This document shows, in pieces, positions 6,697 through 15,387 of a stretch of DNA of 64,000 nt. The notes under the pieces were generated by a model. The model ran no database searches and had not been told where the DNA came from. It was given only the letters and a program-made list of their open reading frames with translations. Source of the stretch: Mycobacterium sp. Root135 (GTDB lineage: Bacteria; Actinomycetota; Actinomycetes; Mycobacteriales; Mycobacteriaceae). Within the stretch, counting starts at the first letter, position 1. Each line of letters opens with the position of its first letter. The stretch spans positions 248,001 through 312,000 of the forward strand of contig NZ_LMEZ01000009.1 of the NCBI RefSeq assembly GCF_001426545.1, read 5' to 3'. A program made the translations under genes and the position numbers.

Positions 6697-7329
6697 TTAG
6701 CGGGCAGGTTGCTCGGCAGGCAGCAGGGCCGTCGAGGGAGCGGCCGGGGCGGCCGGAGCCTGAGCCGCACCCCCACCGGGTTGCGGTGCTGGGGCGGATT
6801 GCTGGTTGCCCGGGCCCGCGGGACCGGCAGGTCCACCGGGACCGGCAGGTCCACCAGGACCGGCAGGTCCACCAGGACCGCCGGGTGCGCCAGGACCACC
6901 GGGAGGCGGCGGCGGAGGCGGGCCACCGAACTGGCCGCCGGGAGCGCCAGGACCACCGGGAGGCGGCGGGGGAGGCGGGCCACCGAACTGGCCGCCGGGT
7001 CCACCCGGGGGTGGCGGAGGCGGAGCGCACATCTCACCCTGCGCCGAGTAGTGGCTGGACATCCCGGCCGGTCCGAAGCCCGGCGAGGGTCCGGGTCCGC
7101 CGAAGAGCGCGGCGCCGAGCAGGCCGCCCACGATCAGGGCCACCACACCCGTCCCCACGGCGACCCCGACGGGGTGCTGTCGAGCCTTGTCGCCGGTCTC
7201 CGACCACCGGCTGGCGGGCTTGTCGGCGGGCGGGGTCGGCTCCACGGGTTGCGCGGGCTCCACCCGCTCCGCGGGCTGCGCGGGCTGGGCGCTCAAGTTG
7301 TCGGTGTTTTCGGTGTTGTCGTCGTTCAC
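6697..7329 (-). CDS. Proline/glycine-rich membrane protein with collagen-like repeats
   Basis: 210 aa. A Pro/Glu/Gln-rich cytoplasmic N-terminus (1-50) is followed by one transmembrane helix (about 53-76, GVAVGTGVVALIVGGLLGAA). The outside region is low-complexity: two copies of GGQFGGPPPPPPPGGPGAP, then G-P-x triplets (GGPAGP, GPAGPAGPG) and an Ala/Pro tail. No catalytic domain. It is divergent from the two-component system at 7469, whose sensor kinase carries a similar GGPPPPPPPP loop outside the membrane, and both genes flank the tandem regulator boxes. A surface or cell-wall-associated role is inferred. Confidence 0.75.
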   Translation of the reverse strand: MNDDNTENTDNLSAQPAQPAERVEPAQPVEPTPPADKPASRWSETGDKARQHPVGVAVGTGVVALIVGGLLGAALFGGPGPSPGFGPAGMSSHYSAQGEMCAPPPPPPGGPGGQFGGPPPPPPPGGPGAPGGQFGGPPPPPPPGGPGAPGGPGGPAGPGGPAGPGGPAGPAGPGNQQSAPAPQPGGGAAQAPAAPAAPSTALLPAEQPAR

Positions 7330-7377
7330 GTCGTCCTCACTTCGGTTGGCGGTTGCTGGTGACGACGTTGCTGGGTG

Positions 7378-7438
7378 AAGTTGAAGCGAACCTGAAGAAT
7401 GCGGGTGCGGAGCGGTTCCTTCAGCTTCGCTTCAGGAA
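7378..7438. promoter_or_regulatory. Two OmpR-type tandem boxes in the divergent promoter
   Basis: Minus-strand box 7396-7378 reads TTCAGGTT-CGC-TTCAACTT; plus-strand box 7420-7438 reads TTCAGCTT-CGC-TTCAGGAA. Both have the same 11-bp half-site period as the box at 4745-4763. They point at each other in the gap between the proline-rich protein gene (start 7329) and the response regulator (start 7469), suggesting autoregulation and shared control. Confidence 0.6.
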
Positions 7439-7468
7439 TGGCAGCCCGGCACGGGACACAATGAACGC

Positions 7469-8167
7469 ATGACCAGTCGCGCACCGTTGCGTCCAGACCC
7501 GCGCGCCAGGGTCCTGGTCGTCGAAGATTCCGAGACGATTCGAGAGATGGTGAGCGAAGCGCTCGACGACGCCGGGTACGTCACCGGCGCGCGGCCCGAC
7601 GGAACGGGCCTCGAGGACACGCTGCGCGGCTTCCGCCCCGACCTGGTGGTGCTGGACGTGATGATGCCGGGCCGCGACGGCTTCGCGCTGATCAACGTCG
7701 TCCGCGACTACGGCGACACCGGCATCGTGCTGCTCACCGCGCGCGACGGCCTCGACGACCGGCTGCGAGGATTGGACGGCGGCGCCGACGACTACGTGGT
7801 CAAGCCGTTCGAGTTGGCCGAGTTGGTGTCGCGCGTCGGCTCGGTGCTGCGGCGCCGCGGGCGGTTGCCGTCCGCCGTGCAACTCGGCGACCTGGTGCTC
7901 GACGTCGACGCCGGCACGGCCACCCGCGCCGGTCAGCCGTTGGACCTCACCGCGACCGAGCTGCGTCTGTTGGCCTACCTTGCCGATCAGCGCGGACGGC
8001 TCGTCAGCAAGGAGCAGATCCTTACCGCGGTCTGGGGATACGACGCCTACGACCCCAACCTCGTGCAGGTCTACATCAGCGCCCTCCGTCGCAAGCTCGA
8101 GGCGCACGGGCCGCGAATCCTGCACACCAGCAGGGGAATTGGCTACCAACTGCGACCGACGCCGTGA
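7469..8167 (+). CDS. OmpR-family response regulator
   Basis: 232 aa. Receiver domain 14-125 with acidic pocket E19-D20, phospho-acceptor D63 (VVLDVMMPG), T90 and K112 (DYVVKPF). Winged-helix effector 137-230 (LTATELRLLAYLADQRGRLV, VQVYISALRRKLEAHG, TSRGIGYQLR). It is encoded 4 bp into its sensor kinase partner. Tandem 11-bp boxes upstream are candidate targets. It resembles mycobacterial TcrA/PrrA/TrcR-class regulators, but I cannot assign an orthologue. Confidence 0.92.
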   Translation: MTSRAPLRPDPRARVLVVEDSETIREMVSEALDDAGYVTGARPDGTGLEDTLRGFRPDLVVLDVMMPGRDGFALINVVRDYGDTGIVLLTARDGLDDRLRGLDGGADDYVVKPFELAELVSRVGSVLRRRGRLPSAVQLGDLVLDVDAGTATRAGQPLDLTATELRLLAYLADQRGRLVSKEQILTAVWGYDAYDPNLVQVYISALRRKLEAHGPRILHTSRGIGYQLRPTP

Positions 8168-9624
8168 CCGAGACCCCGTCGCTGCGCCGTCGCGTCACGC
8201 TGTCGGCGGTAGCCCTGCTGGCCGCCGCGCTCGTCGTGTTCGGGGTGGTGATCGACGTCGCCTTCGGAACGCAGGTCAATCGCGACCTGCACGACCGGCT
8301 GGTGGCCACGGCCGCCAGGGCCGACGCGCTGGTGCAGACCGGCGCGTCCCCAGAGCAGACGGCGGCCCAGTTGAACGGCGGCGGCATCCGGGCGCTGCTG
8401 GTGACGGCCGACGGTCAGGCGTACGGGGATCCGGCCATCAGCCCCGACACCCAAGCTGGCCCCGGCACGGCGCTGGCGCCGCCAGGACCACCGCCGCCAC
8501 CGGGCCGCCAGGACGGACCCGGACCGGGCGGCCCGCCGCCTCCTCCGCCGCCGCCCCGCCCTCTGGACGAGACGAACACGGCGGTCGTGCAACCGCTGCC
8601 CGACGGGGCTCGGCTGATTCTGGTTGCCGACACGACTCAGGCCACCGCCGCGGTGCGCGATCTTCGCGAGCTGTTGATCGGCGCCGGTGCGATTACCCTT
8701 GCAGTCGCCGCGGCGCTGCTGATCGCCGTCGCCCGCGGCGCGTTGCGGCCCCTCGACCGACTCACGGGGTTGGCGAGGGCCATCAGCACCGGCGACCGTG
8801 GCCGCCGTCTGCGACCGGACCGCCCGAACACCGAACTCGGCCGTGCCGCAGCAGCTTTCGACGAGATGCTCGACGCGCTGGAAGCTGCCGAACACCAAGC
8901 GCAGGAGGCGGCCGAGGTGGCTCGGCGGGCCGAGGCGCAGACGCGGGCGTTCCTTGCCGACGCCGCCCACGAGCTGCGCACCCCGCTCGCCGGAATCCAG
9001 GTCGCGGCCGAGCAACTGACCAACACCGCCGACGACGCCTCGCCGGACGCCACGTCACGCACCAAGCGCCGCGTCGCACTGTTGCTGTCGGACGCCCGCC
9101 GAGCCGGACGGCTCGTCACCGACATGTTGGACCTGAGCCGCATCGACGCCGGGCTGCCGCTGCGGGTCGCCGAGGTCGACGTAGTCGGGATCGCCGACGC
9201 TCAGGTGGAACGCGCCGACATGCTCGCACCGCAGACCACGGTGATGCGTACGGGTCTCGACCGCCTGGTGATCCCCGCCGACCCGCACCGCGTCGGTCAG
9301 ATCCTGGCCAACCTGCTCGACAACGCACGCCGCTACACGCCGGCGGGTGGGCGGATCACGGTGCACGTCGAGGTGCTCGGTCCCGCCGCCAACCTGGTGG
9401 TCAGTGACACGGGCGAAGGTATCGCGCCGGAGGACCGCGAGCGGGTGTTCGACCGCCTGGTGCGGTTGGACGCTGCTCGCGATCGGGATCACGGAGGGGC
9501 GGGTCTTGGGTTGTCCATCGCCCGGGCGTTGGCGCGAGCCCACGGCGGCGATCTCGTCTGCGAGCCTCGGGACGGGGGCGCGCAGTTCCGTCTGACGCTG
9601 CCGACGATTGCGGCGCGCCCGTAA
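8164..9624 (+). CDS. Sensor histidine kinase with proline-rich outside loop
   Basis: 486 aa, GTG start overlapping the regulator by 4 bp. TM1 about 11-32 and TM2 about 171-190 enclose a sensor region that contains a polyproline/glycine stretch (about 106-132, GPPPPPGRQ ... GGPPPPPPPPR). HAMP 191-245; HisKA with H269 (DAAHELRTPL); HATPase with N-box ILANLLDNARRYTP, G1 VSDTGEGIAPED and G2 GGAGLGLSIARA. The polyproline loop mirrors the neighbouring membrane protein (6697-7329), hinting that they touch or sense the same wall component. Confidence 0.92.
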   Translation: MTETPSLRRRVTLSAVALLAAALVVFGVVIDVAFGTQVNRDLHDRLVATAARADALVQTGASPEQTAAQLNGGGIRALLVTADGQAYGDPAISPDTQAGPGTALAPPGPPPPPGRQDGPGPGGPPPPPPPPRPLDETNTAVVQPLPDGARLILVADTTQATAAVRDLRELLIGAGAITLAVAAALLIAVARGALRPLDRLTGLARAISTGDRGRRLRPDRPNTELGRAAAAFDEMLDALEAAEHQAQEAAEVARRAEAQTRAFLADAAHELRTPLAGIQVAAEQLTNTADDASPDATSRTKRRVALLLSDARRAGRLVTDMLDLSRIDAGLPLRVAEVDVVGIADAQVERADMLAPQTTVMRTGLDRLVIPADPHRVGQILANLLDNARRYTPAGGRITVHVEVLGPAANLVVSDTGEGIAPEDRERVFDRLVRLDAARDRDHGGAGLGLSIARALARAHGGDLVCEPRDGGAQFRLTLPTIAARP

Positions 9625-9725
9625 CCAGCACCGACGCCGGGCGGCATTGACCCGGGTGCAGTCTATGGGCACTATTGGACGAAACGTTCAGAAAAGAACT
9701 ACTCGTTCAATTGGTTGGGGGTGTC

Positions 9726-10070
9726 ATGCAGTCGGAGCGGCAGCGGATGGCCATACCGTGCCAAGACCCGAGTCACACCAAGACCGAGGCCGACGCCGTC
9801 TACGAGTTCGGCGTAAACCGCGCGATCATCGAACAGGCCAAGGGCATGCTCATGTTCGTCTACGGGATCGACCCCGACGAGGCGTTCGACCGCCTCCGCG
9901 AGCAGTCCCAGCAGAACAACGTGAAGCTGCGACTGATCGCCAAGCAGGTGCTGTCGGATCTGGTGGAGCTGGCCCGCACATCCTCGCCGGCGCGCCGAAT
10001 GGAACACGATCTGCTGCTGCGAACCGCGCATCAGCGGATTTCCGACGCCGCCGCCCGTCAGCAGGCCTGA
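9726..10070 (+). CDS. ANTAR domain protein
   Basis: 114 aa from ATG 9726, which follows GGTTGGGGG at a good spacing; a TTG at 9675 would give 131 aa but has no clear RBS. Residues about 20-80 (FGVNRAIIEQAKGMLMFVYG then IDPDEAFDRLREQS) form the ANTAR three-helix RNA-binding domain, which recognises dual stem-loops to antiterminate transcription. No receiver or PAS/GAF domain is attached. It lies alone between the kinase and the carotenoid operon; no obvious tandem hairpin target was found nearby. Confidence 0.8.
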   Translation: MQSERQRMAIPCQDPSHTKTEADAVYEFGVNRAIIEQAKGMLMFVYGIDPDEAFDRLREQSQQNNVKLRLIAKQVLSDLVELARTSSPARRMEHDLLLRTAHQRISDAAARQQA

Positions 10071-10224
10071 TCCAGGTTTTCTGCCACCACAAATGCGCAG
10101 CTCGGGGCCTCGTCAAAAGAAAATCGCCCCTCGCACCACGCCGGACCCCCGTCGGCTCCGAATGCCTCTGCGTGGGGACTAGCGCAATCAGATCGACGGA
10201 CCAGAACGCACGGAGTCGGACGAC

Positions 10225-11409
10225 ATGCAGAAGCGAGGCGTGAGGCCCGTGCCGAATGGGCAAACTGTGCACATGAGCGGCGACGATCACGACGCGTCGG
10301 GACTCGTTCTGTCCCGTCGTCGGCCACTCGGGCACCGAGGCGCTTCCCCCGCCAGGGCCGTCCGCGGCACGGTCGACGTGCGCGGTGACGTGCGGGCGAT
10401 GCTGGCCGACTTCGTGGCGTCCGAGTGTCTGCCCCAGCTCGACAGCACCGGGATCGACGGCGCGAGCAAGGTGCTGTCGGACTTCCTCGACGGCGGCAAG
10501 TACGTCCGCTCGACATTCATGTACCTGGGCTGGCTGTGCGGCGCGGACGAGGACGAATCAGCATTGCGGGCCTCGGCCAGCCTGGAATTGCTTCACGCCT
10601 TCGCCCTGCTGCAGGACGACGTGATGGACGAGTCGGCGCTGCGGCGCGGCAGGCCCGCCGCGCACGTGGCGTTGAGCGCATGGCATCGCGGGCGTGGGCT
10701 GACCGACTCGTCGGACCGCTTCGGGGAGTCGGCCGCGACCGTCCTCGGCGACCTCTGCCTGGTGTGGGCCGAGAAGATGCTCCGCCAGAGTGGCGTCGAC
10801 GCCGACGCGCTCGCCAGGGTGTGGCCCCGCTACGACGACATGCGCGTGGAACTGGCGATCGGTCAGCTTGCCGACCTGGTCAACGACTCGCATGCCTTCC
10901 CGACGTTCGACGAGGTGCTCGACGTGGCCCGGCGGAAGTCGGGCAACTACACCGTTCGGCGGCCGTTGGAGATGGGAGCGGCGATGGCCGGCTGCCGGAC
11001 GGAGGTCGTCGACGCCATCGGTGAGTACGGCGCCGCGATCGGCGAGGCGTTCCAGCTGCGCGACGACCTGCTCGGCATCTCCGGCTCGCCGACGGTGACC
11101 GGCAAGTCCGTCGGCATCGACCTCGAGGCGCAGAAGGCCACCAGCGTCGTCGTCGCCGCCCATCAGTTGGCCGATCCCGGGATGCGCCGTCAACTCGCCG
11201 ACCTGATGACCACTCCCACGCTGACCGTCGCCGACGCCGAACGGTGGCGCACGTTGATCATCGCCAGCGGCGCCGCCCAATGGATCGAGGAACTCATCGA
11301 CGAACGGCTCACTCGGGCGGTGCGTTGTCTGGACGTCGCCGGGATTCCCCAAACAGCGCGCGCCGCAATGGAAGACATGGCCGTGTACTGCACCAAGAGG
11401 AGTGCCTGA
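10225..11409 (+). CDS. crtE: Geranylgeranyl diphosphate synthase (carotenoid operon)
   Basis: 394 aa. Trans-isoprenyl diphosphate synthase: the first Asp-rich motif DDVMD is at 131-135, preceded by GGKYVRSTF. The second region is DDLLGISGSPTVTGKSVG (280 onwards), of the DDxxG form common in actinobacterial enzymes. It condenses IPP with allylic primers to GGPP, feeding phytoene synthase. The chosen ATG has GGAG 8 nt upstream; ATG 10273 (MSGDD) is possible. The lysine region after it reads IDLEAQKAT rather than the usual DDLREGKRT, a mild divergence. First gene of the crt operon. Confidence 0.9.
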   Translation: MQKRGVRPVPNGQTVHMSGDDHDASGLVLSRRRPLGHRGASPARAVRGTVDVRGDVRAMLADFVASECLPQLDSTGIDGASKVLSDFLDGGKYVRSTFMYLGWLCGADEDESALRASASLELLHAFALLQDDVMDESALRRGRPAAHVALSAWHRGRGLTDSSDRFGESAATVLGDLCLVWAEKMLRQSGVDADALARVWPRYDDMRVELAIGQLADLVNDSHAFPTFDEVLDVARRKSGNYTVRRPLEMGAAMAGCRTEVVDAIGEYGAAIGEAFQLRDDLLGISGSPTVTGKSVGIDLEAQKATSVVVAAHQLADPGMRRQLADLMTTPTLTVADAERWRTLIIASGAAQWIEELIDERLTRAVRCLDVAGIPQTARAAMEDMAVYCTKRSA

Positions 11410-12917
11410 TGCGTACCGTCAAGGGTAAGACCGATCGGGTCGTCGTCGTCGGCGGTGGCCTGTCGGGCCTGTCGGCGGCGCTGTACCTGGCTGGCCGCGG
11501 CCGCAACGTCACCGTCGTGGAACGCGAGGACCACCCCGGGGGACGAGTGGGCCGGGCCGACGTGTCCGGCTATCGCCTCGACATGGGGCCGACGGTGCTG
11601 ACGATGCCCGACATCATCGACGACGCGATGGCCGCGGTGGGGGAGAAGCTCACCGATCGCCTCGAACTGACGTCGGTGCACCCGGCCTACAACGCGGTGT
11701 TCGCCGGGGGCGAGACCCTGCAGGTGCACACCGATCCGACGGCGATGTACACCGAGGTCGAACGGTTCGCCGGCCGCAAGGAAGCCGACGCCTACCTGCA
11801 GATGCGGCAGTGGCTGACCTCGCTGTACGAGACCGAGTTCGACGGCTTCATCGGCGCCAACTTCGATTCGCCGCTGTCGCTGCTCACCCCGCAACTGGGT
11901 CGCCTGTTGGCCATGGGCGGGTTTCGCCGCTGGGAGAGCGTGATTCGCAAGTTCCTCAGCGACGAGCGACTGCTTCGGGTGTTCACCTTCCAAGCCCTCT
12001 ACGCCGGGGTGCCGCCGCAGAGTGCGTTGGCCGTGTACGCGGTGATCGCCTACATGGACACCGTTGCCGGCGTGTACTTCCCCGTCGGCGGCATGCGGGC
12101 GCTGCCCGACGCGATGGCCGCCGCGGCAGCCGATGCCGGCGTCGAATTCATCTACGGGGCAACGGTTTCCGGGATCGAGCGAAGCGGCTCGCGGGCCACT
12201 GCCGTGATCACCGACGGCGGGCAGCGGGTTCCCGCGGACGCCGTGGTGCTGACCACCGAGCTTCCCGACACCTACCGACTCCTTGACTACTCGCCGCGTC
12301 GCCTGCTGAAGTTGCGGCCCGCACCGTCGGCGGTCGTCGCCCACGTCGGCGTTCCCGCGGTCGACTCGTCGGTCGGCCATCACACCATCTTGTTCGGCGA
12401 CGCCTGGAAGCAGACGTTCACCGACATCATCACCGACGGCCGGGTCATGGGTGACCCGTCGCTTCTGGTCACGCGACCGACCGCCGGAGATCCGAGTCTG
12501 GCTCCACCCGGACGCGACCTGCTCTACGTCCTCGCGCCGACGCCGAATACCGAAGTGGGCAAGGTGGATTGGGATGCCACGTCGTCGGCCTACGTCGAAC
12601 ACATGCTGGGCGCGGTCAGAGAGCGGCTGCCAGCGGTCGGAGACGACATGGAAGTGCTGTCGGTGGTGACACCCGCCGATTGGGGCCGCCAAGGCATGCT
12701 GGCCGGCACGCCCTTCGCGCTGGCCCACACCTTCGCGCAGACCGGTCCGTTCCGGCCGGCGAACACCGTGCGCGGCGTCGACAACGTCGTTCTGGCCGGA
12801 TCGTCGACGGTGCCGGGGGTCGGCGTCCCGACCGCCGTCATGTCCGGCCGGTTGGCCGCCGACCGGATCACCGGAGTGCCGGTGCGGCAGGAGAATCGAG
12901 AGGTCGTGGGGCGATGA
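11409..12917 (+). CDS. crtI: Phytoene desaturase
   Basis: 502 aa, ATG overlapping the crtE stop by one base (TGATG). N-terminal FAD dinucleotide fold VVVVGGGLSGLSAALYLAGRG, the PGGRVGRA motif, and the C-terminal CrtI signature VVLAGSSTVPGVGVPTAVMS are all present at normal length. It converts phytoene stepwise to lycopene. Coupled to crtE and crtB. Confidence 0.93.
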   Translation: MRTVKGKTDRVVVVGGGLSGLSAALYLAGRGRNVTVVEREDHPGGRVGRADVSGYRLDMGPTVLTMPDIIDDAMAAVGEKLTDRLELTSVHPAYNAVFAGGETLQVHTDPTAMYTEVERFAGRKEADAYLQMRQWLTSLYETEFDGFIGANFDSPLSLLTPQLGRLLAMGGFRRWESVIRKFLSDERLLRVFTFQALYAGVPPQSALAVYAVIAYMDTVAGVYFPVGGMRALPDAMAAAAADAGVEFIYGATVSGIERSGSRATAVITDGGQRVPADAVVLTTELPDTYRLLDYSPRRLLKLRPAPSAVVAHVGVPAVDSSVGHHTILFGDAWKQTFTDIITDGRVMGDPSLLVTRPTAGDPSLAPPGRDLLYVLAPTPNTEVGKVDWDATSSAYVEHMLGAVRERLPAVGDDMEVLSVVTPADWGRQGMLAGTPFALAHTFAQTGPFRPANTVRGVDNVVLAGSSTVPGVGVPTAVMSGRLAADRITGVPVRQENREVVGR

Positions 12918-13861
12918 TCAGTTCCGAGCTGGACGCCGCGGGCGTCATGGACCCGTCGCTGCGGGAGGCCTACCGGCAGTGCCGCGAGATCAACGCCCGC
13001 GACGGCAAGACCTTCTTCCTGGCGACCCGGCTCTTGGCGCCAGCCCAGCGCCCGGCGGTGCATGCGCTCTACGGGTTCGCCCGGCGCGCCGACGACATCC
13101 TCGACGAGTTCGACGACACCCGCGGCGACGAGGTGCGCGCCGAGCAGCTCCAACAGTTCTCCACCCAGCTGTTCAACAGCCTGGTGGAGAACCAGGCCAC
13201 CGCCGACGACCCCACCCTCACGGCCGTCGTGCACACCGCGCGCCGCTACGACATCGGTTGGCAACTGTTCGACGACTTCCTGGCCTCGATGCGGATGGAT
13301 CTCACGGTCACCGACTATCCGGATCGGGCCTCGCTCGAGCGGTACATGTACGGGTCCGCCGAAGTGATCGGGCTGCAGATGTTGCCCATCCTGGGGACCG
13401 TCGGCTCGAGGGAGGACGCCGCACCGGCGGCCGCCGCGCTCGGAAAGGCGTTCCAGCTGACCAACTTCCTGCGTGACGTCGACGAGGATCTGGACCGCGG
13501 ACGGGTCTATCTGCCCGCCGACGAACTGGCCGCGCACGGTGTCGACCGCGATGTGCTGACCTGGTGCCAGACCAACCGGCGGATCGACGCTCGGGTGCGT
13601 CGGGCGCTGCAGGAACAACACGCCGTCACGCGCCGGGTGTACGCCGCGGCCCGGCCGGGAGTCGACCAGCTGGCGCCGGCGTCACGGCCGTGCGTGGAGA
13701 CGGCGTTGAAGCTGTACTCCGAAATCCTCGACCAAATCGAGGAGATGGACTTCGAAATCTTCACCCAACGTGCCAGTGTCGGCAAGGGACGGCGCCTCGT
13801 CGTCGCCGGGGCGGGTGTCGTCAGGGCATGGGGTGCCCGACTGCGGCACCGAAAGGAGTAG
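12914..13861 (+). CDS. crtB: Phytoene synthase
   Basis: 315 aa, 4-bp overlap with crtI. Squalene/phytoene synthase family: first Asp-rich motif RADDILDEF (60-64), second RDVDEDLDRGRVYLP (about 187-201). It joins two GGPP to 15-cis-phytoene via prephytoene diphosphate. Length is normal for the family. Confidence 0.93.
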   Translation: MISSELDAAGVMDPSLREAYRQCREINARDGKTFFLATRLLAPAQRPAVHALYGFARRADDILDEFDDTRGDEVRAEQLQQFSTQLFNSLVENQATADDPTLTAVVHTARRYDIGWQLFDDFLASMRMDLTVTDYPDRASLERYMYGSAEVIGLQMLPILGTVGSREDAAPAAAALGKAFQLTNFLRDVDEDLDRGRVYLPADELAAHGVDRDVLTWCQTNRRIDARVRRALQEQHAVTRRVYAAARPGVDQLAPASRPCVETALKLYSEILDQIEEMDFEIFTQRASVGKGRRLVVAGAGVVRAWGARLRHRKE

Positions 13862-13863
13862 CA

Positions 13864-15387
13864 GTGGATCGCTTGCGCGAGACCGTACCCGCGGAGCCGG
13901 GTTTGCCCGACGCGAGCACGCTGGAGCGGACACCCCGGGTGGTGGTCGTCGGTGCCGGAATTGCCGGACTTGCGGCAGCCGCCGGGTTGAGTGAACGAGG
14001 CGTCGAGGTCGACGTCGTGGAGGCCGCCGACTACGTCGGCGGTCGGGTCGGCGGGTGGTCCGACACCCTGTCCGACGGCTCCGCGGTGGCGATGAATCGC
14101 GGCTTCCACGCCTTCTTTCGGCAGTACTACAACCTGCGCGCCCTGCTGCGCCGGTCCGATCCGCACCTGTCGGCACTGACCCCCGTCGAGGACTACCCGT
14201 TGGTGGACGCCGACGGGCGCCGCGACACGTTCCGCGGGCTGCCGCTCTCACCGCCGTTCAACGCGCTGGCGTTTGCGTTCCGCAGCCCCACGTTTCGGCT
14301 ACGCGATCTGGTCAGGATCGACGGCAAGGCCGCCGCTCCGCTGGCCACCGCGTCGGTGCCGAAGACCTATCACGATCTCGACGACAGGACTGCGGCGGAG
14401 TTCTTGCAGGACATCAACTTTCCGGACGCGGCCCGCCACTTGGCGTTCGAGGTGTTCGCCAGGAGTTTCTTCGTCAAGCCGGAACGGCTCTCGGCGGCGG
14501 AGCTGGTGACGATGTTCCACATCTACTTCCTGGGGTCCAGCGAAGGCCTGGTGTTCGACGTCGCCAACGGGAACTTCGACGAGGTGTTGTGGAATCCGCT
14601 GCGAAAGTACCTGGAGGGCAGGGGTGTTCGGTTCCACACCGGGACGCCGGTCGAATCCGTGGGACTGGGCGACGGGGTGCGGGTGCGGTGTGCCGGGGAC
14701 GAGGTGTTCGCCGCCGACGCGGTGGTGTTGGCCACCGACGTCGGCGGACTGCGGCGGATCGTGGCGGCCTCACCCGAGCTCGGTGACGAAGATTGGCGGC
14801 GACGGGTCGACGATGTCGGCAACGCGCCGCCGTTCGTGGTGCTGCGACTCTGGCTGGATCGACCGGTGCAGTCGGACCGGGCGGCGTTCCTTGGCACCGG
14901 TGGCCGGTCACCACTGGACAACGTCAGCGTGCTGGAGCGATACGAGCGTGAGGCCGCTCAATGGGCCGCGCGCACAGGCGGTTCGGTGGTGGAACTGCAC
15001 GGCTATTCCGTGACCGGCGACGACGCCGAAGTACGCGACGGTCTGCTGGCCCGCATGCACGAGCTGTATCCGGAAACCGCCGCGGCGACCATCGTGGACG
15101 AACGCCTGTTGCGACGCGAAGACTGCCCCAGCTTCGGGCCTGGCGACTTCGCGCGTCGGCCTACGGTCGGGACGCCCGATCCCCGGGTGGTGTTGGCCGG
15201 TGACGGCATTCGCATCGATCTGCCCGTCGCCCTGATGGAGCGCGCGGCCACCACCGGGTGGACCGCGGCCAACCAGCTGCTCACCGGTTTCGGACTGGCC
15301 GGTCACGTGCTGCACACCGTGCCCAACCGTGGCCGATCGGCATGGCTCAGCCGGTTGGTGGCGCGAACGGAAGGTCAACGGGCATGA
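13864..15387 (+). CDS. crtU: CrtU-type carotenoid desaturase/methyltransferase (isorenieratene synthase-like)
   Basis: 507 aa, GTG start 2 bp after crtB, RBS AAAGGAG. FAD-binding GAGIAGLAAAAGLSERG (30 onwards) and a C-terminal FAD contact region VVLAGDGIRIDLPVALMERA. The sequence is of the CrtU group (NRGFHAFFRQYYNLR, FFVKPERLSAAELVTMFHIY), which converts beta-ionone rings to aromatic phi-rings. That requires a cyclised substrate, yet no lycopene cyclase gene is in this cluster. It overlaps the Rieske gene by 4 bp. Confidence 0.75.
   Translation: MDRLRETVPAEPGLPDASTLERTPRVVVVGAGIAGLAAAAGLSERGVEVDVVEAADYVGGRVGGWSDTLSDGSAVAMNRGFHAFFRQYYNLRALLRRSDPHLSALTPVEDYPLVDADGRRDTFRGLPLSPPFNALAFAFRSPTFRLRDLVRIDGKAAAPLATASVPKTYHDLDDRTAAEFLQDINFPDAARHLAFEVFARSFFVKPERLSAAELVTMFHIYFLGSSEGLVFDVANGNFDEVLWNPLRKYLEGRGVRFHTGTPVESVGLGDGVRVRCAGDEVFAADAVVLATDVGGLRRIVAASPELGDEDWRRRVDDVGNAPPFVVLRLWLDRPVQSDRAAFLGTGGRSPLDNVSVLERYEREAAQWAARTGGSVVELHGYSVTGDDAEVRDGLLARMHELYPETAAATIVDERLLRREDCPSFGPGDFARRPTVGTPDPRVVLAGDGIRIDLPVALMERAATTGWTAANQLLTGFGLAGHVLHTVPNRGRSAWLSRLVARTEGQRA

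Noticed and set aside
6900..7010. Possible CRISPR-like repeat in the GGCGG/CCACC repeats
   Set aside because: The repetition encodes GGQFGGPPPPPPPGGPGAP twice in a protein-coding gene; no spacers or cas genes.
6806..7051. Plus-strand Pro/Gly-rich frame (81 aa)
   Set aside because: Reverse complement of the proline/glycine repeats of the minus-strand gene also reads Pro/Gly; no RBS, and the minus-strand frame has a membrane helix and normal start.
9675..9725. TTG start of the ANTAR gene
   Set aside because: No RBS in front of it; ATG 9726 has a G-rich RBS. Kept as an alternative because the extension is in frame.
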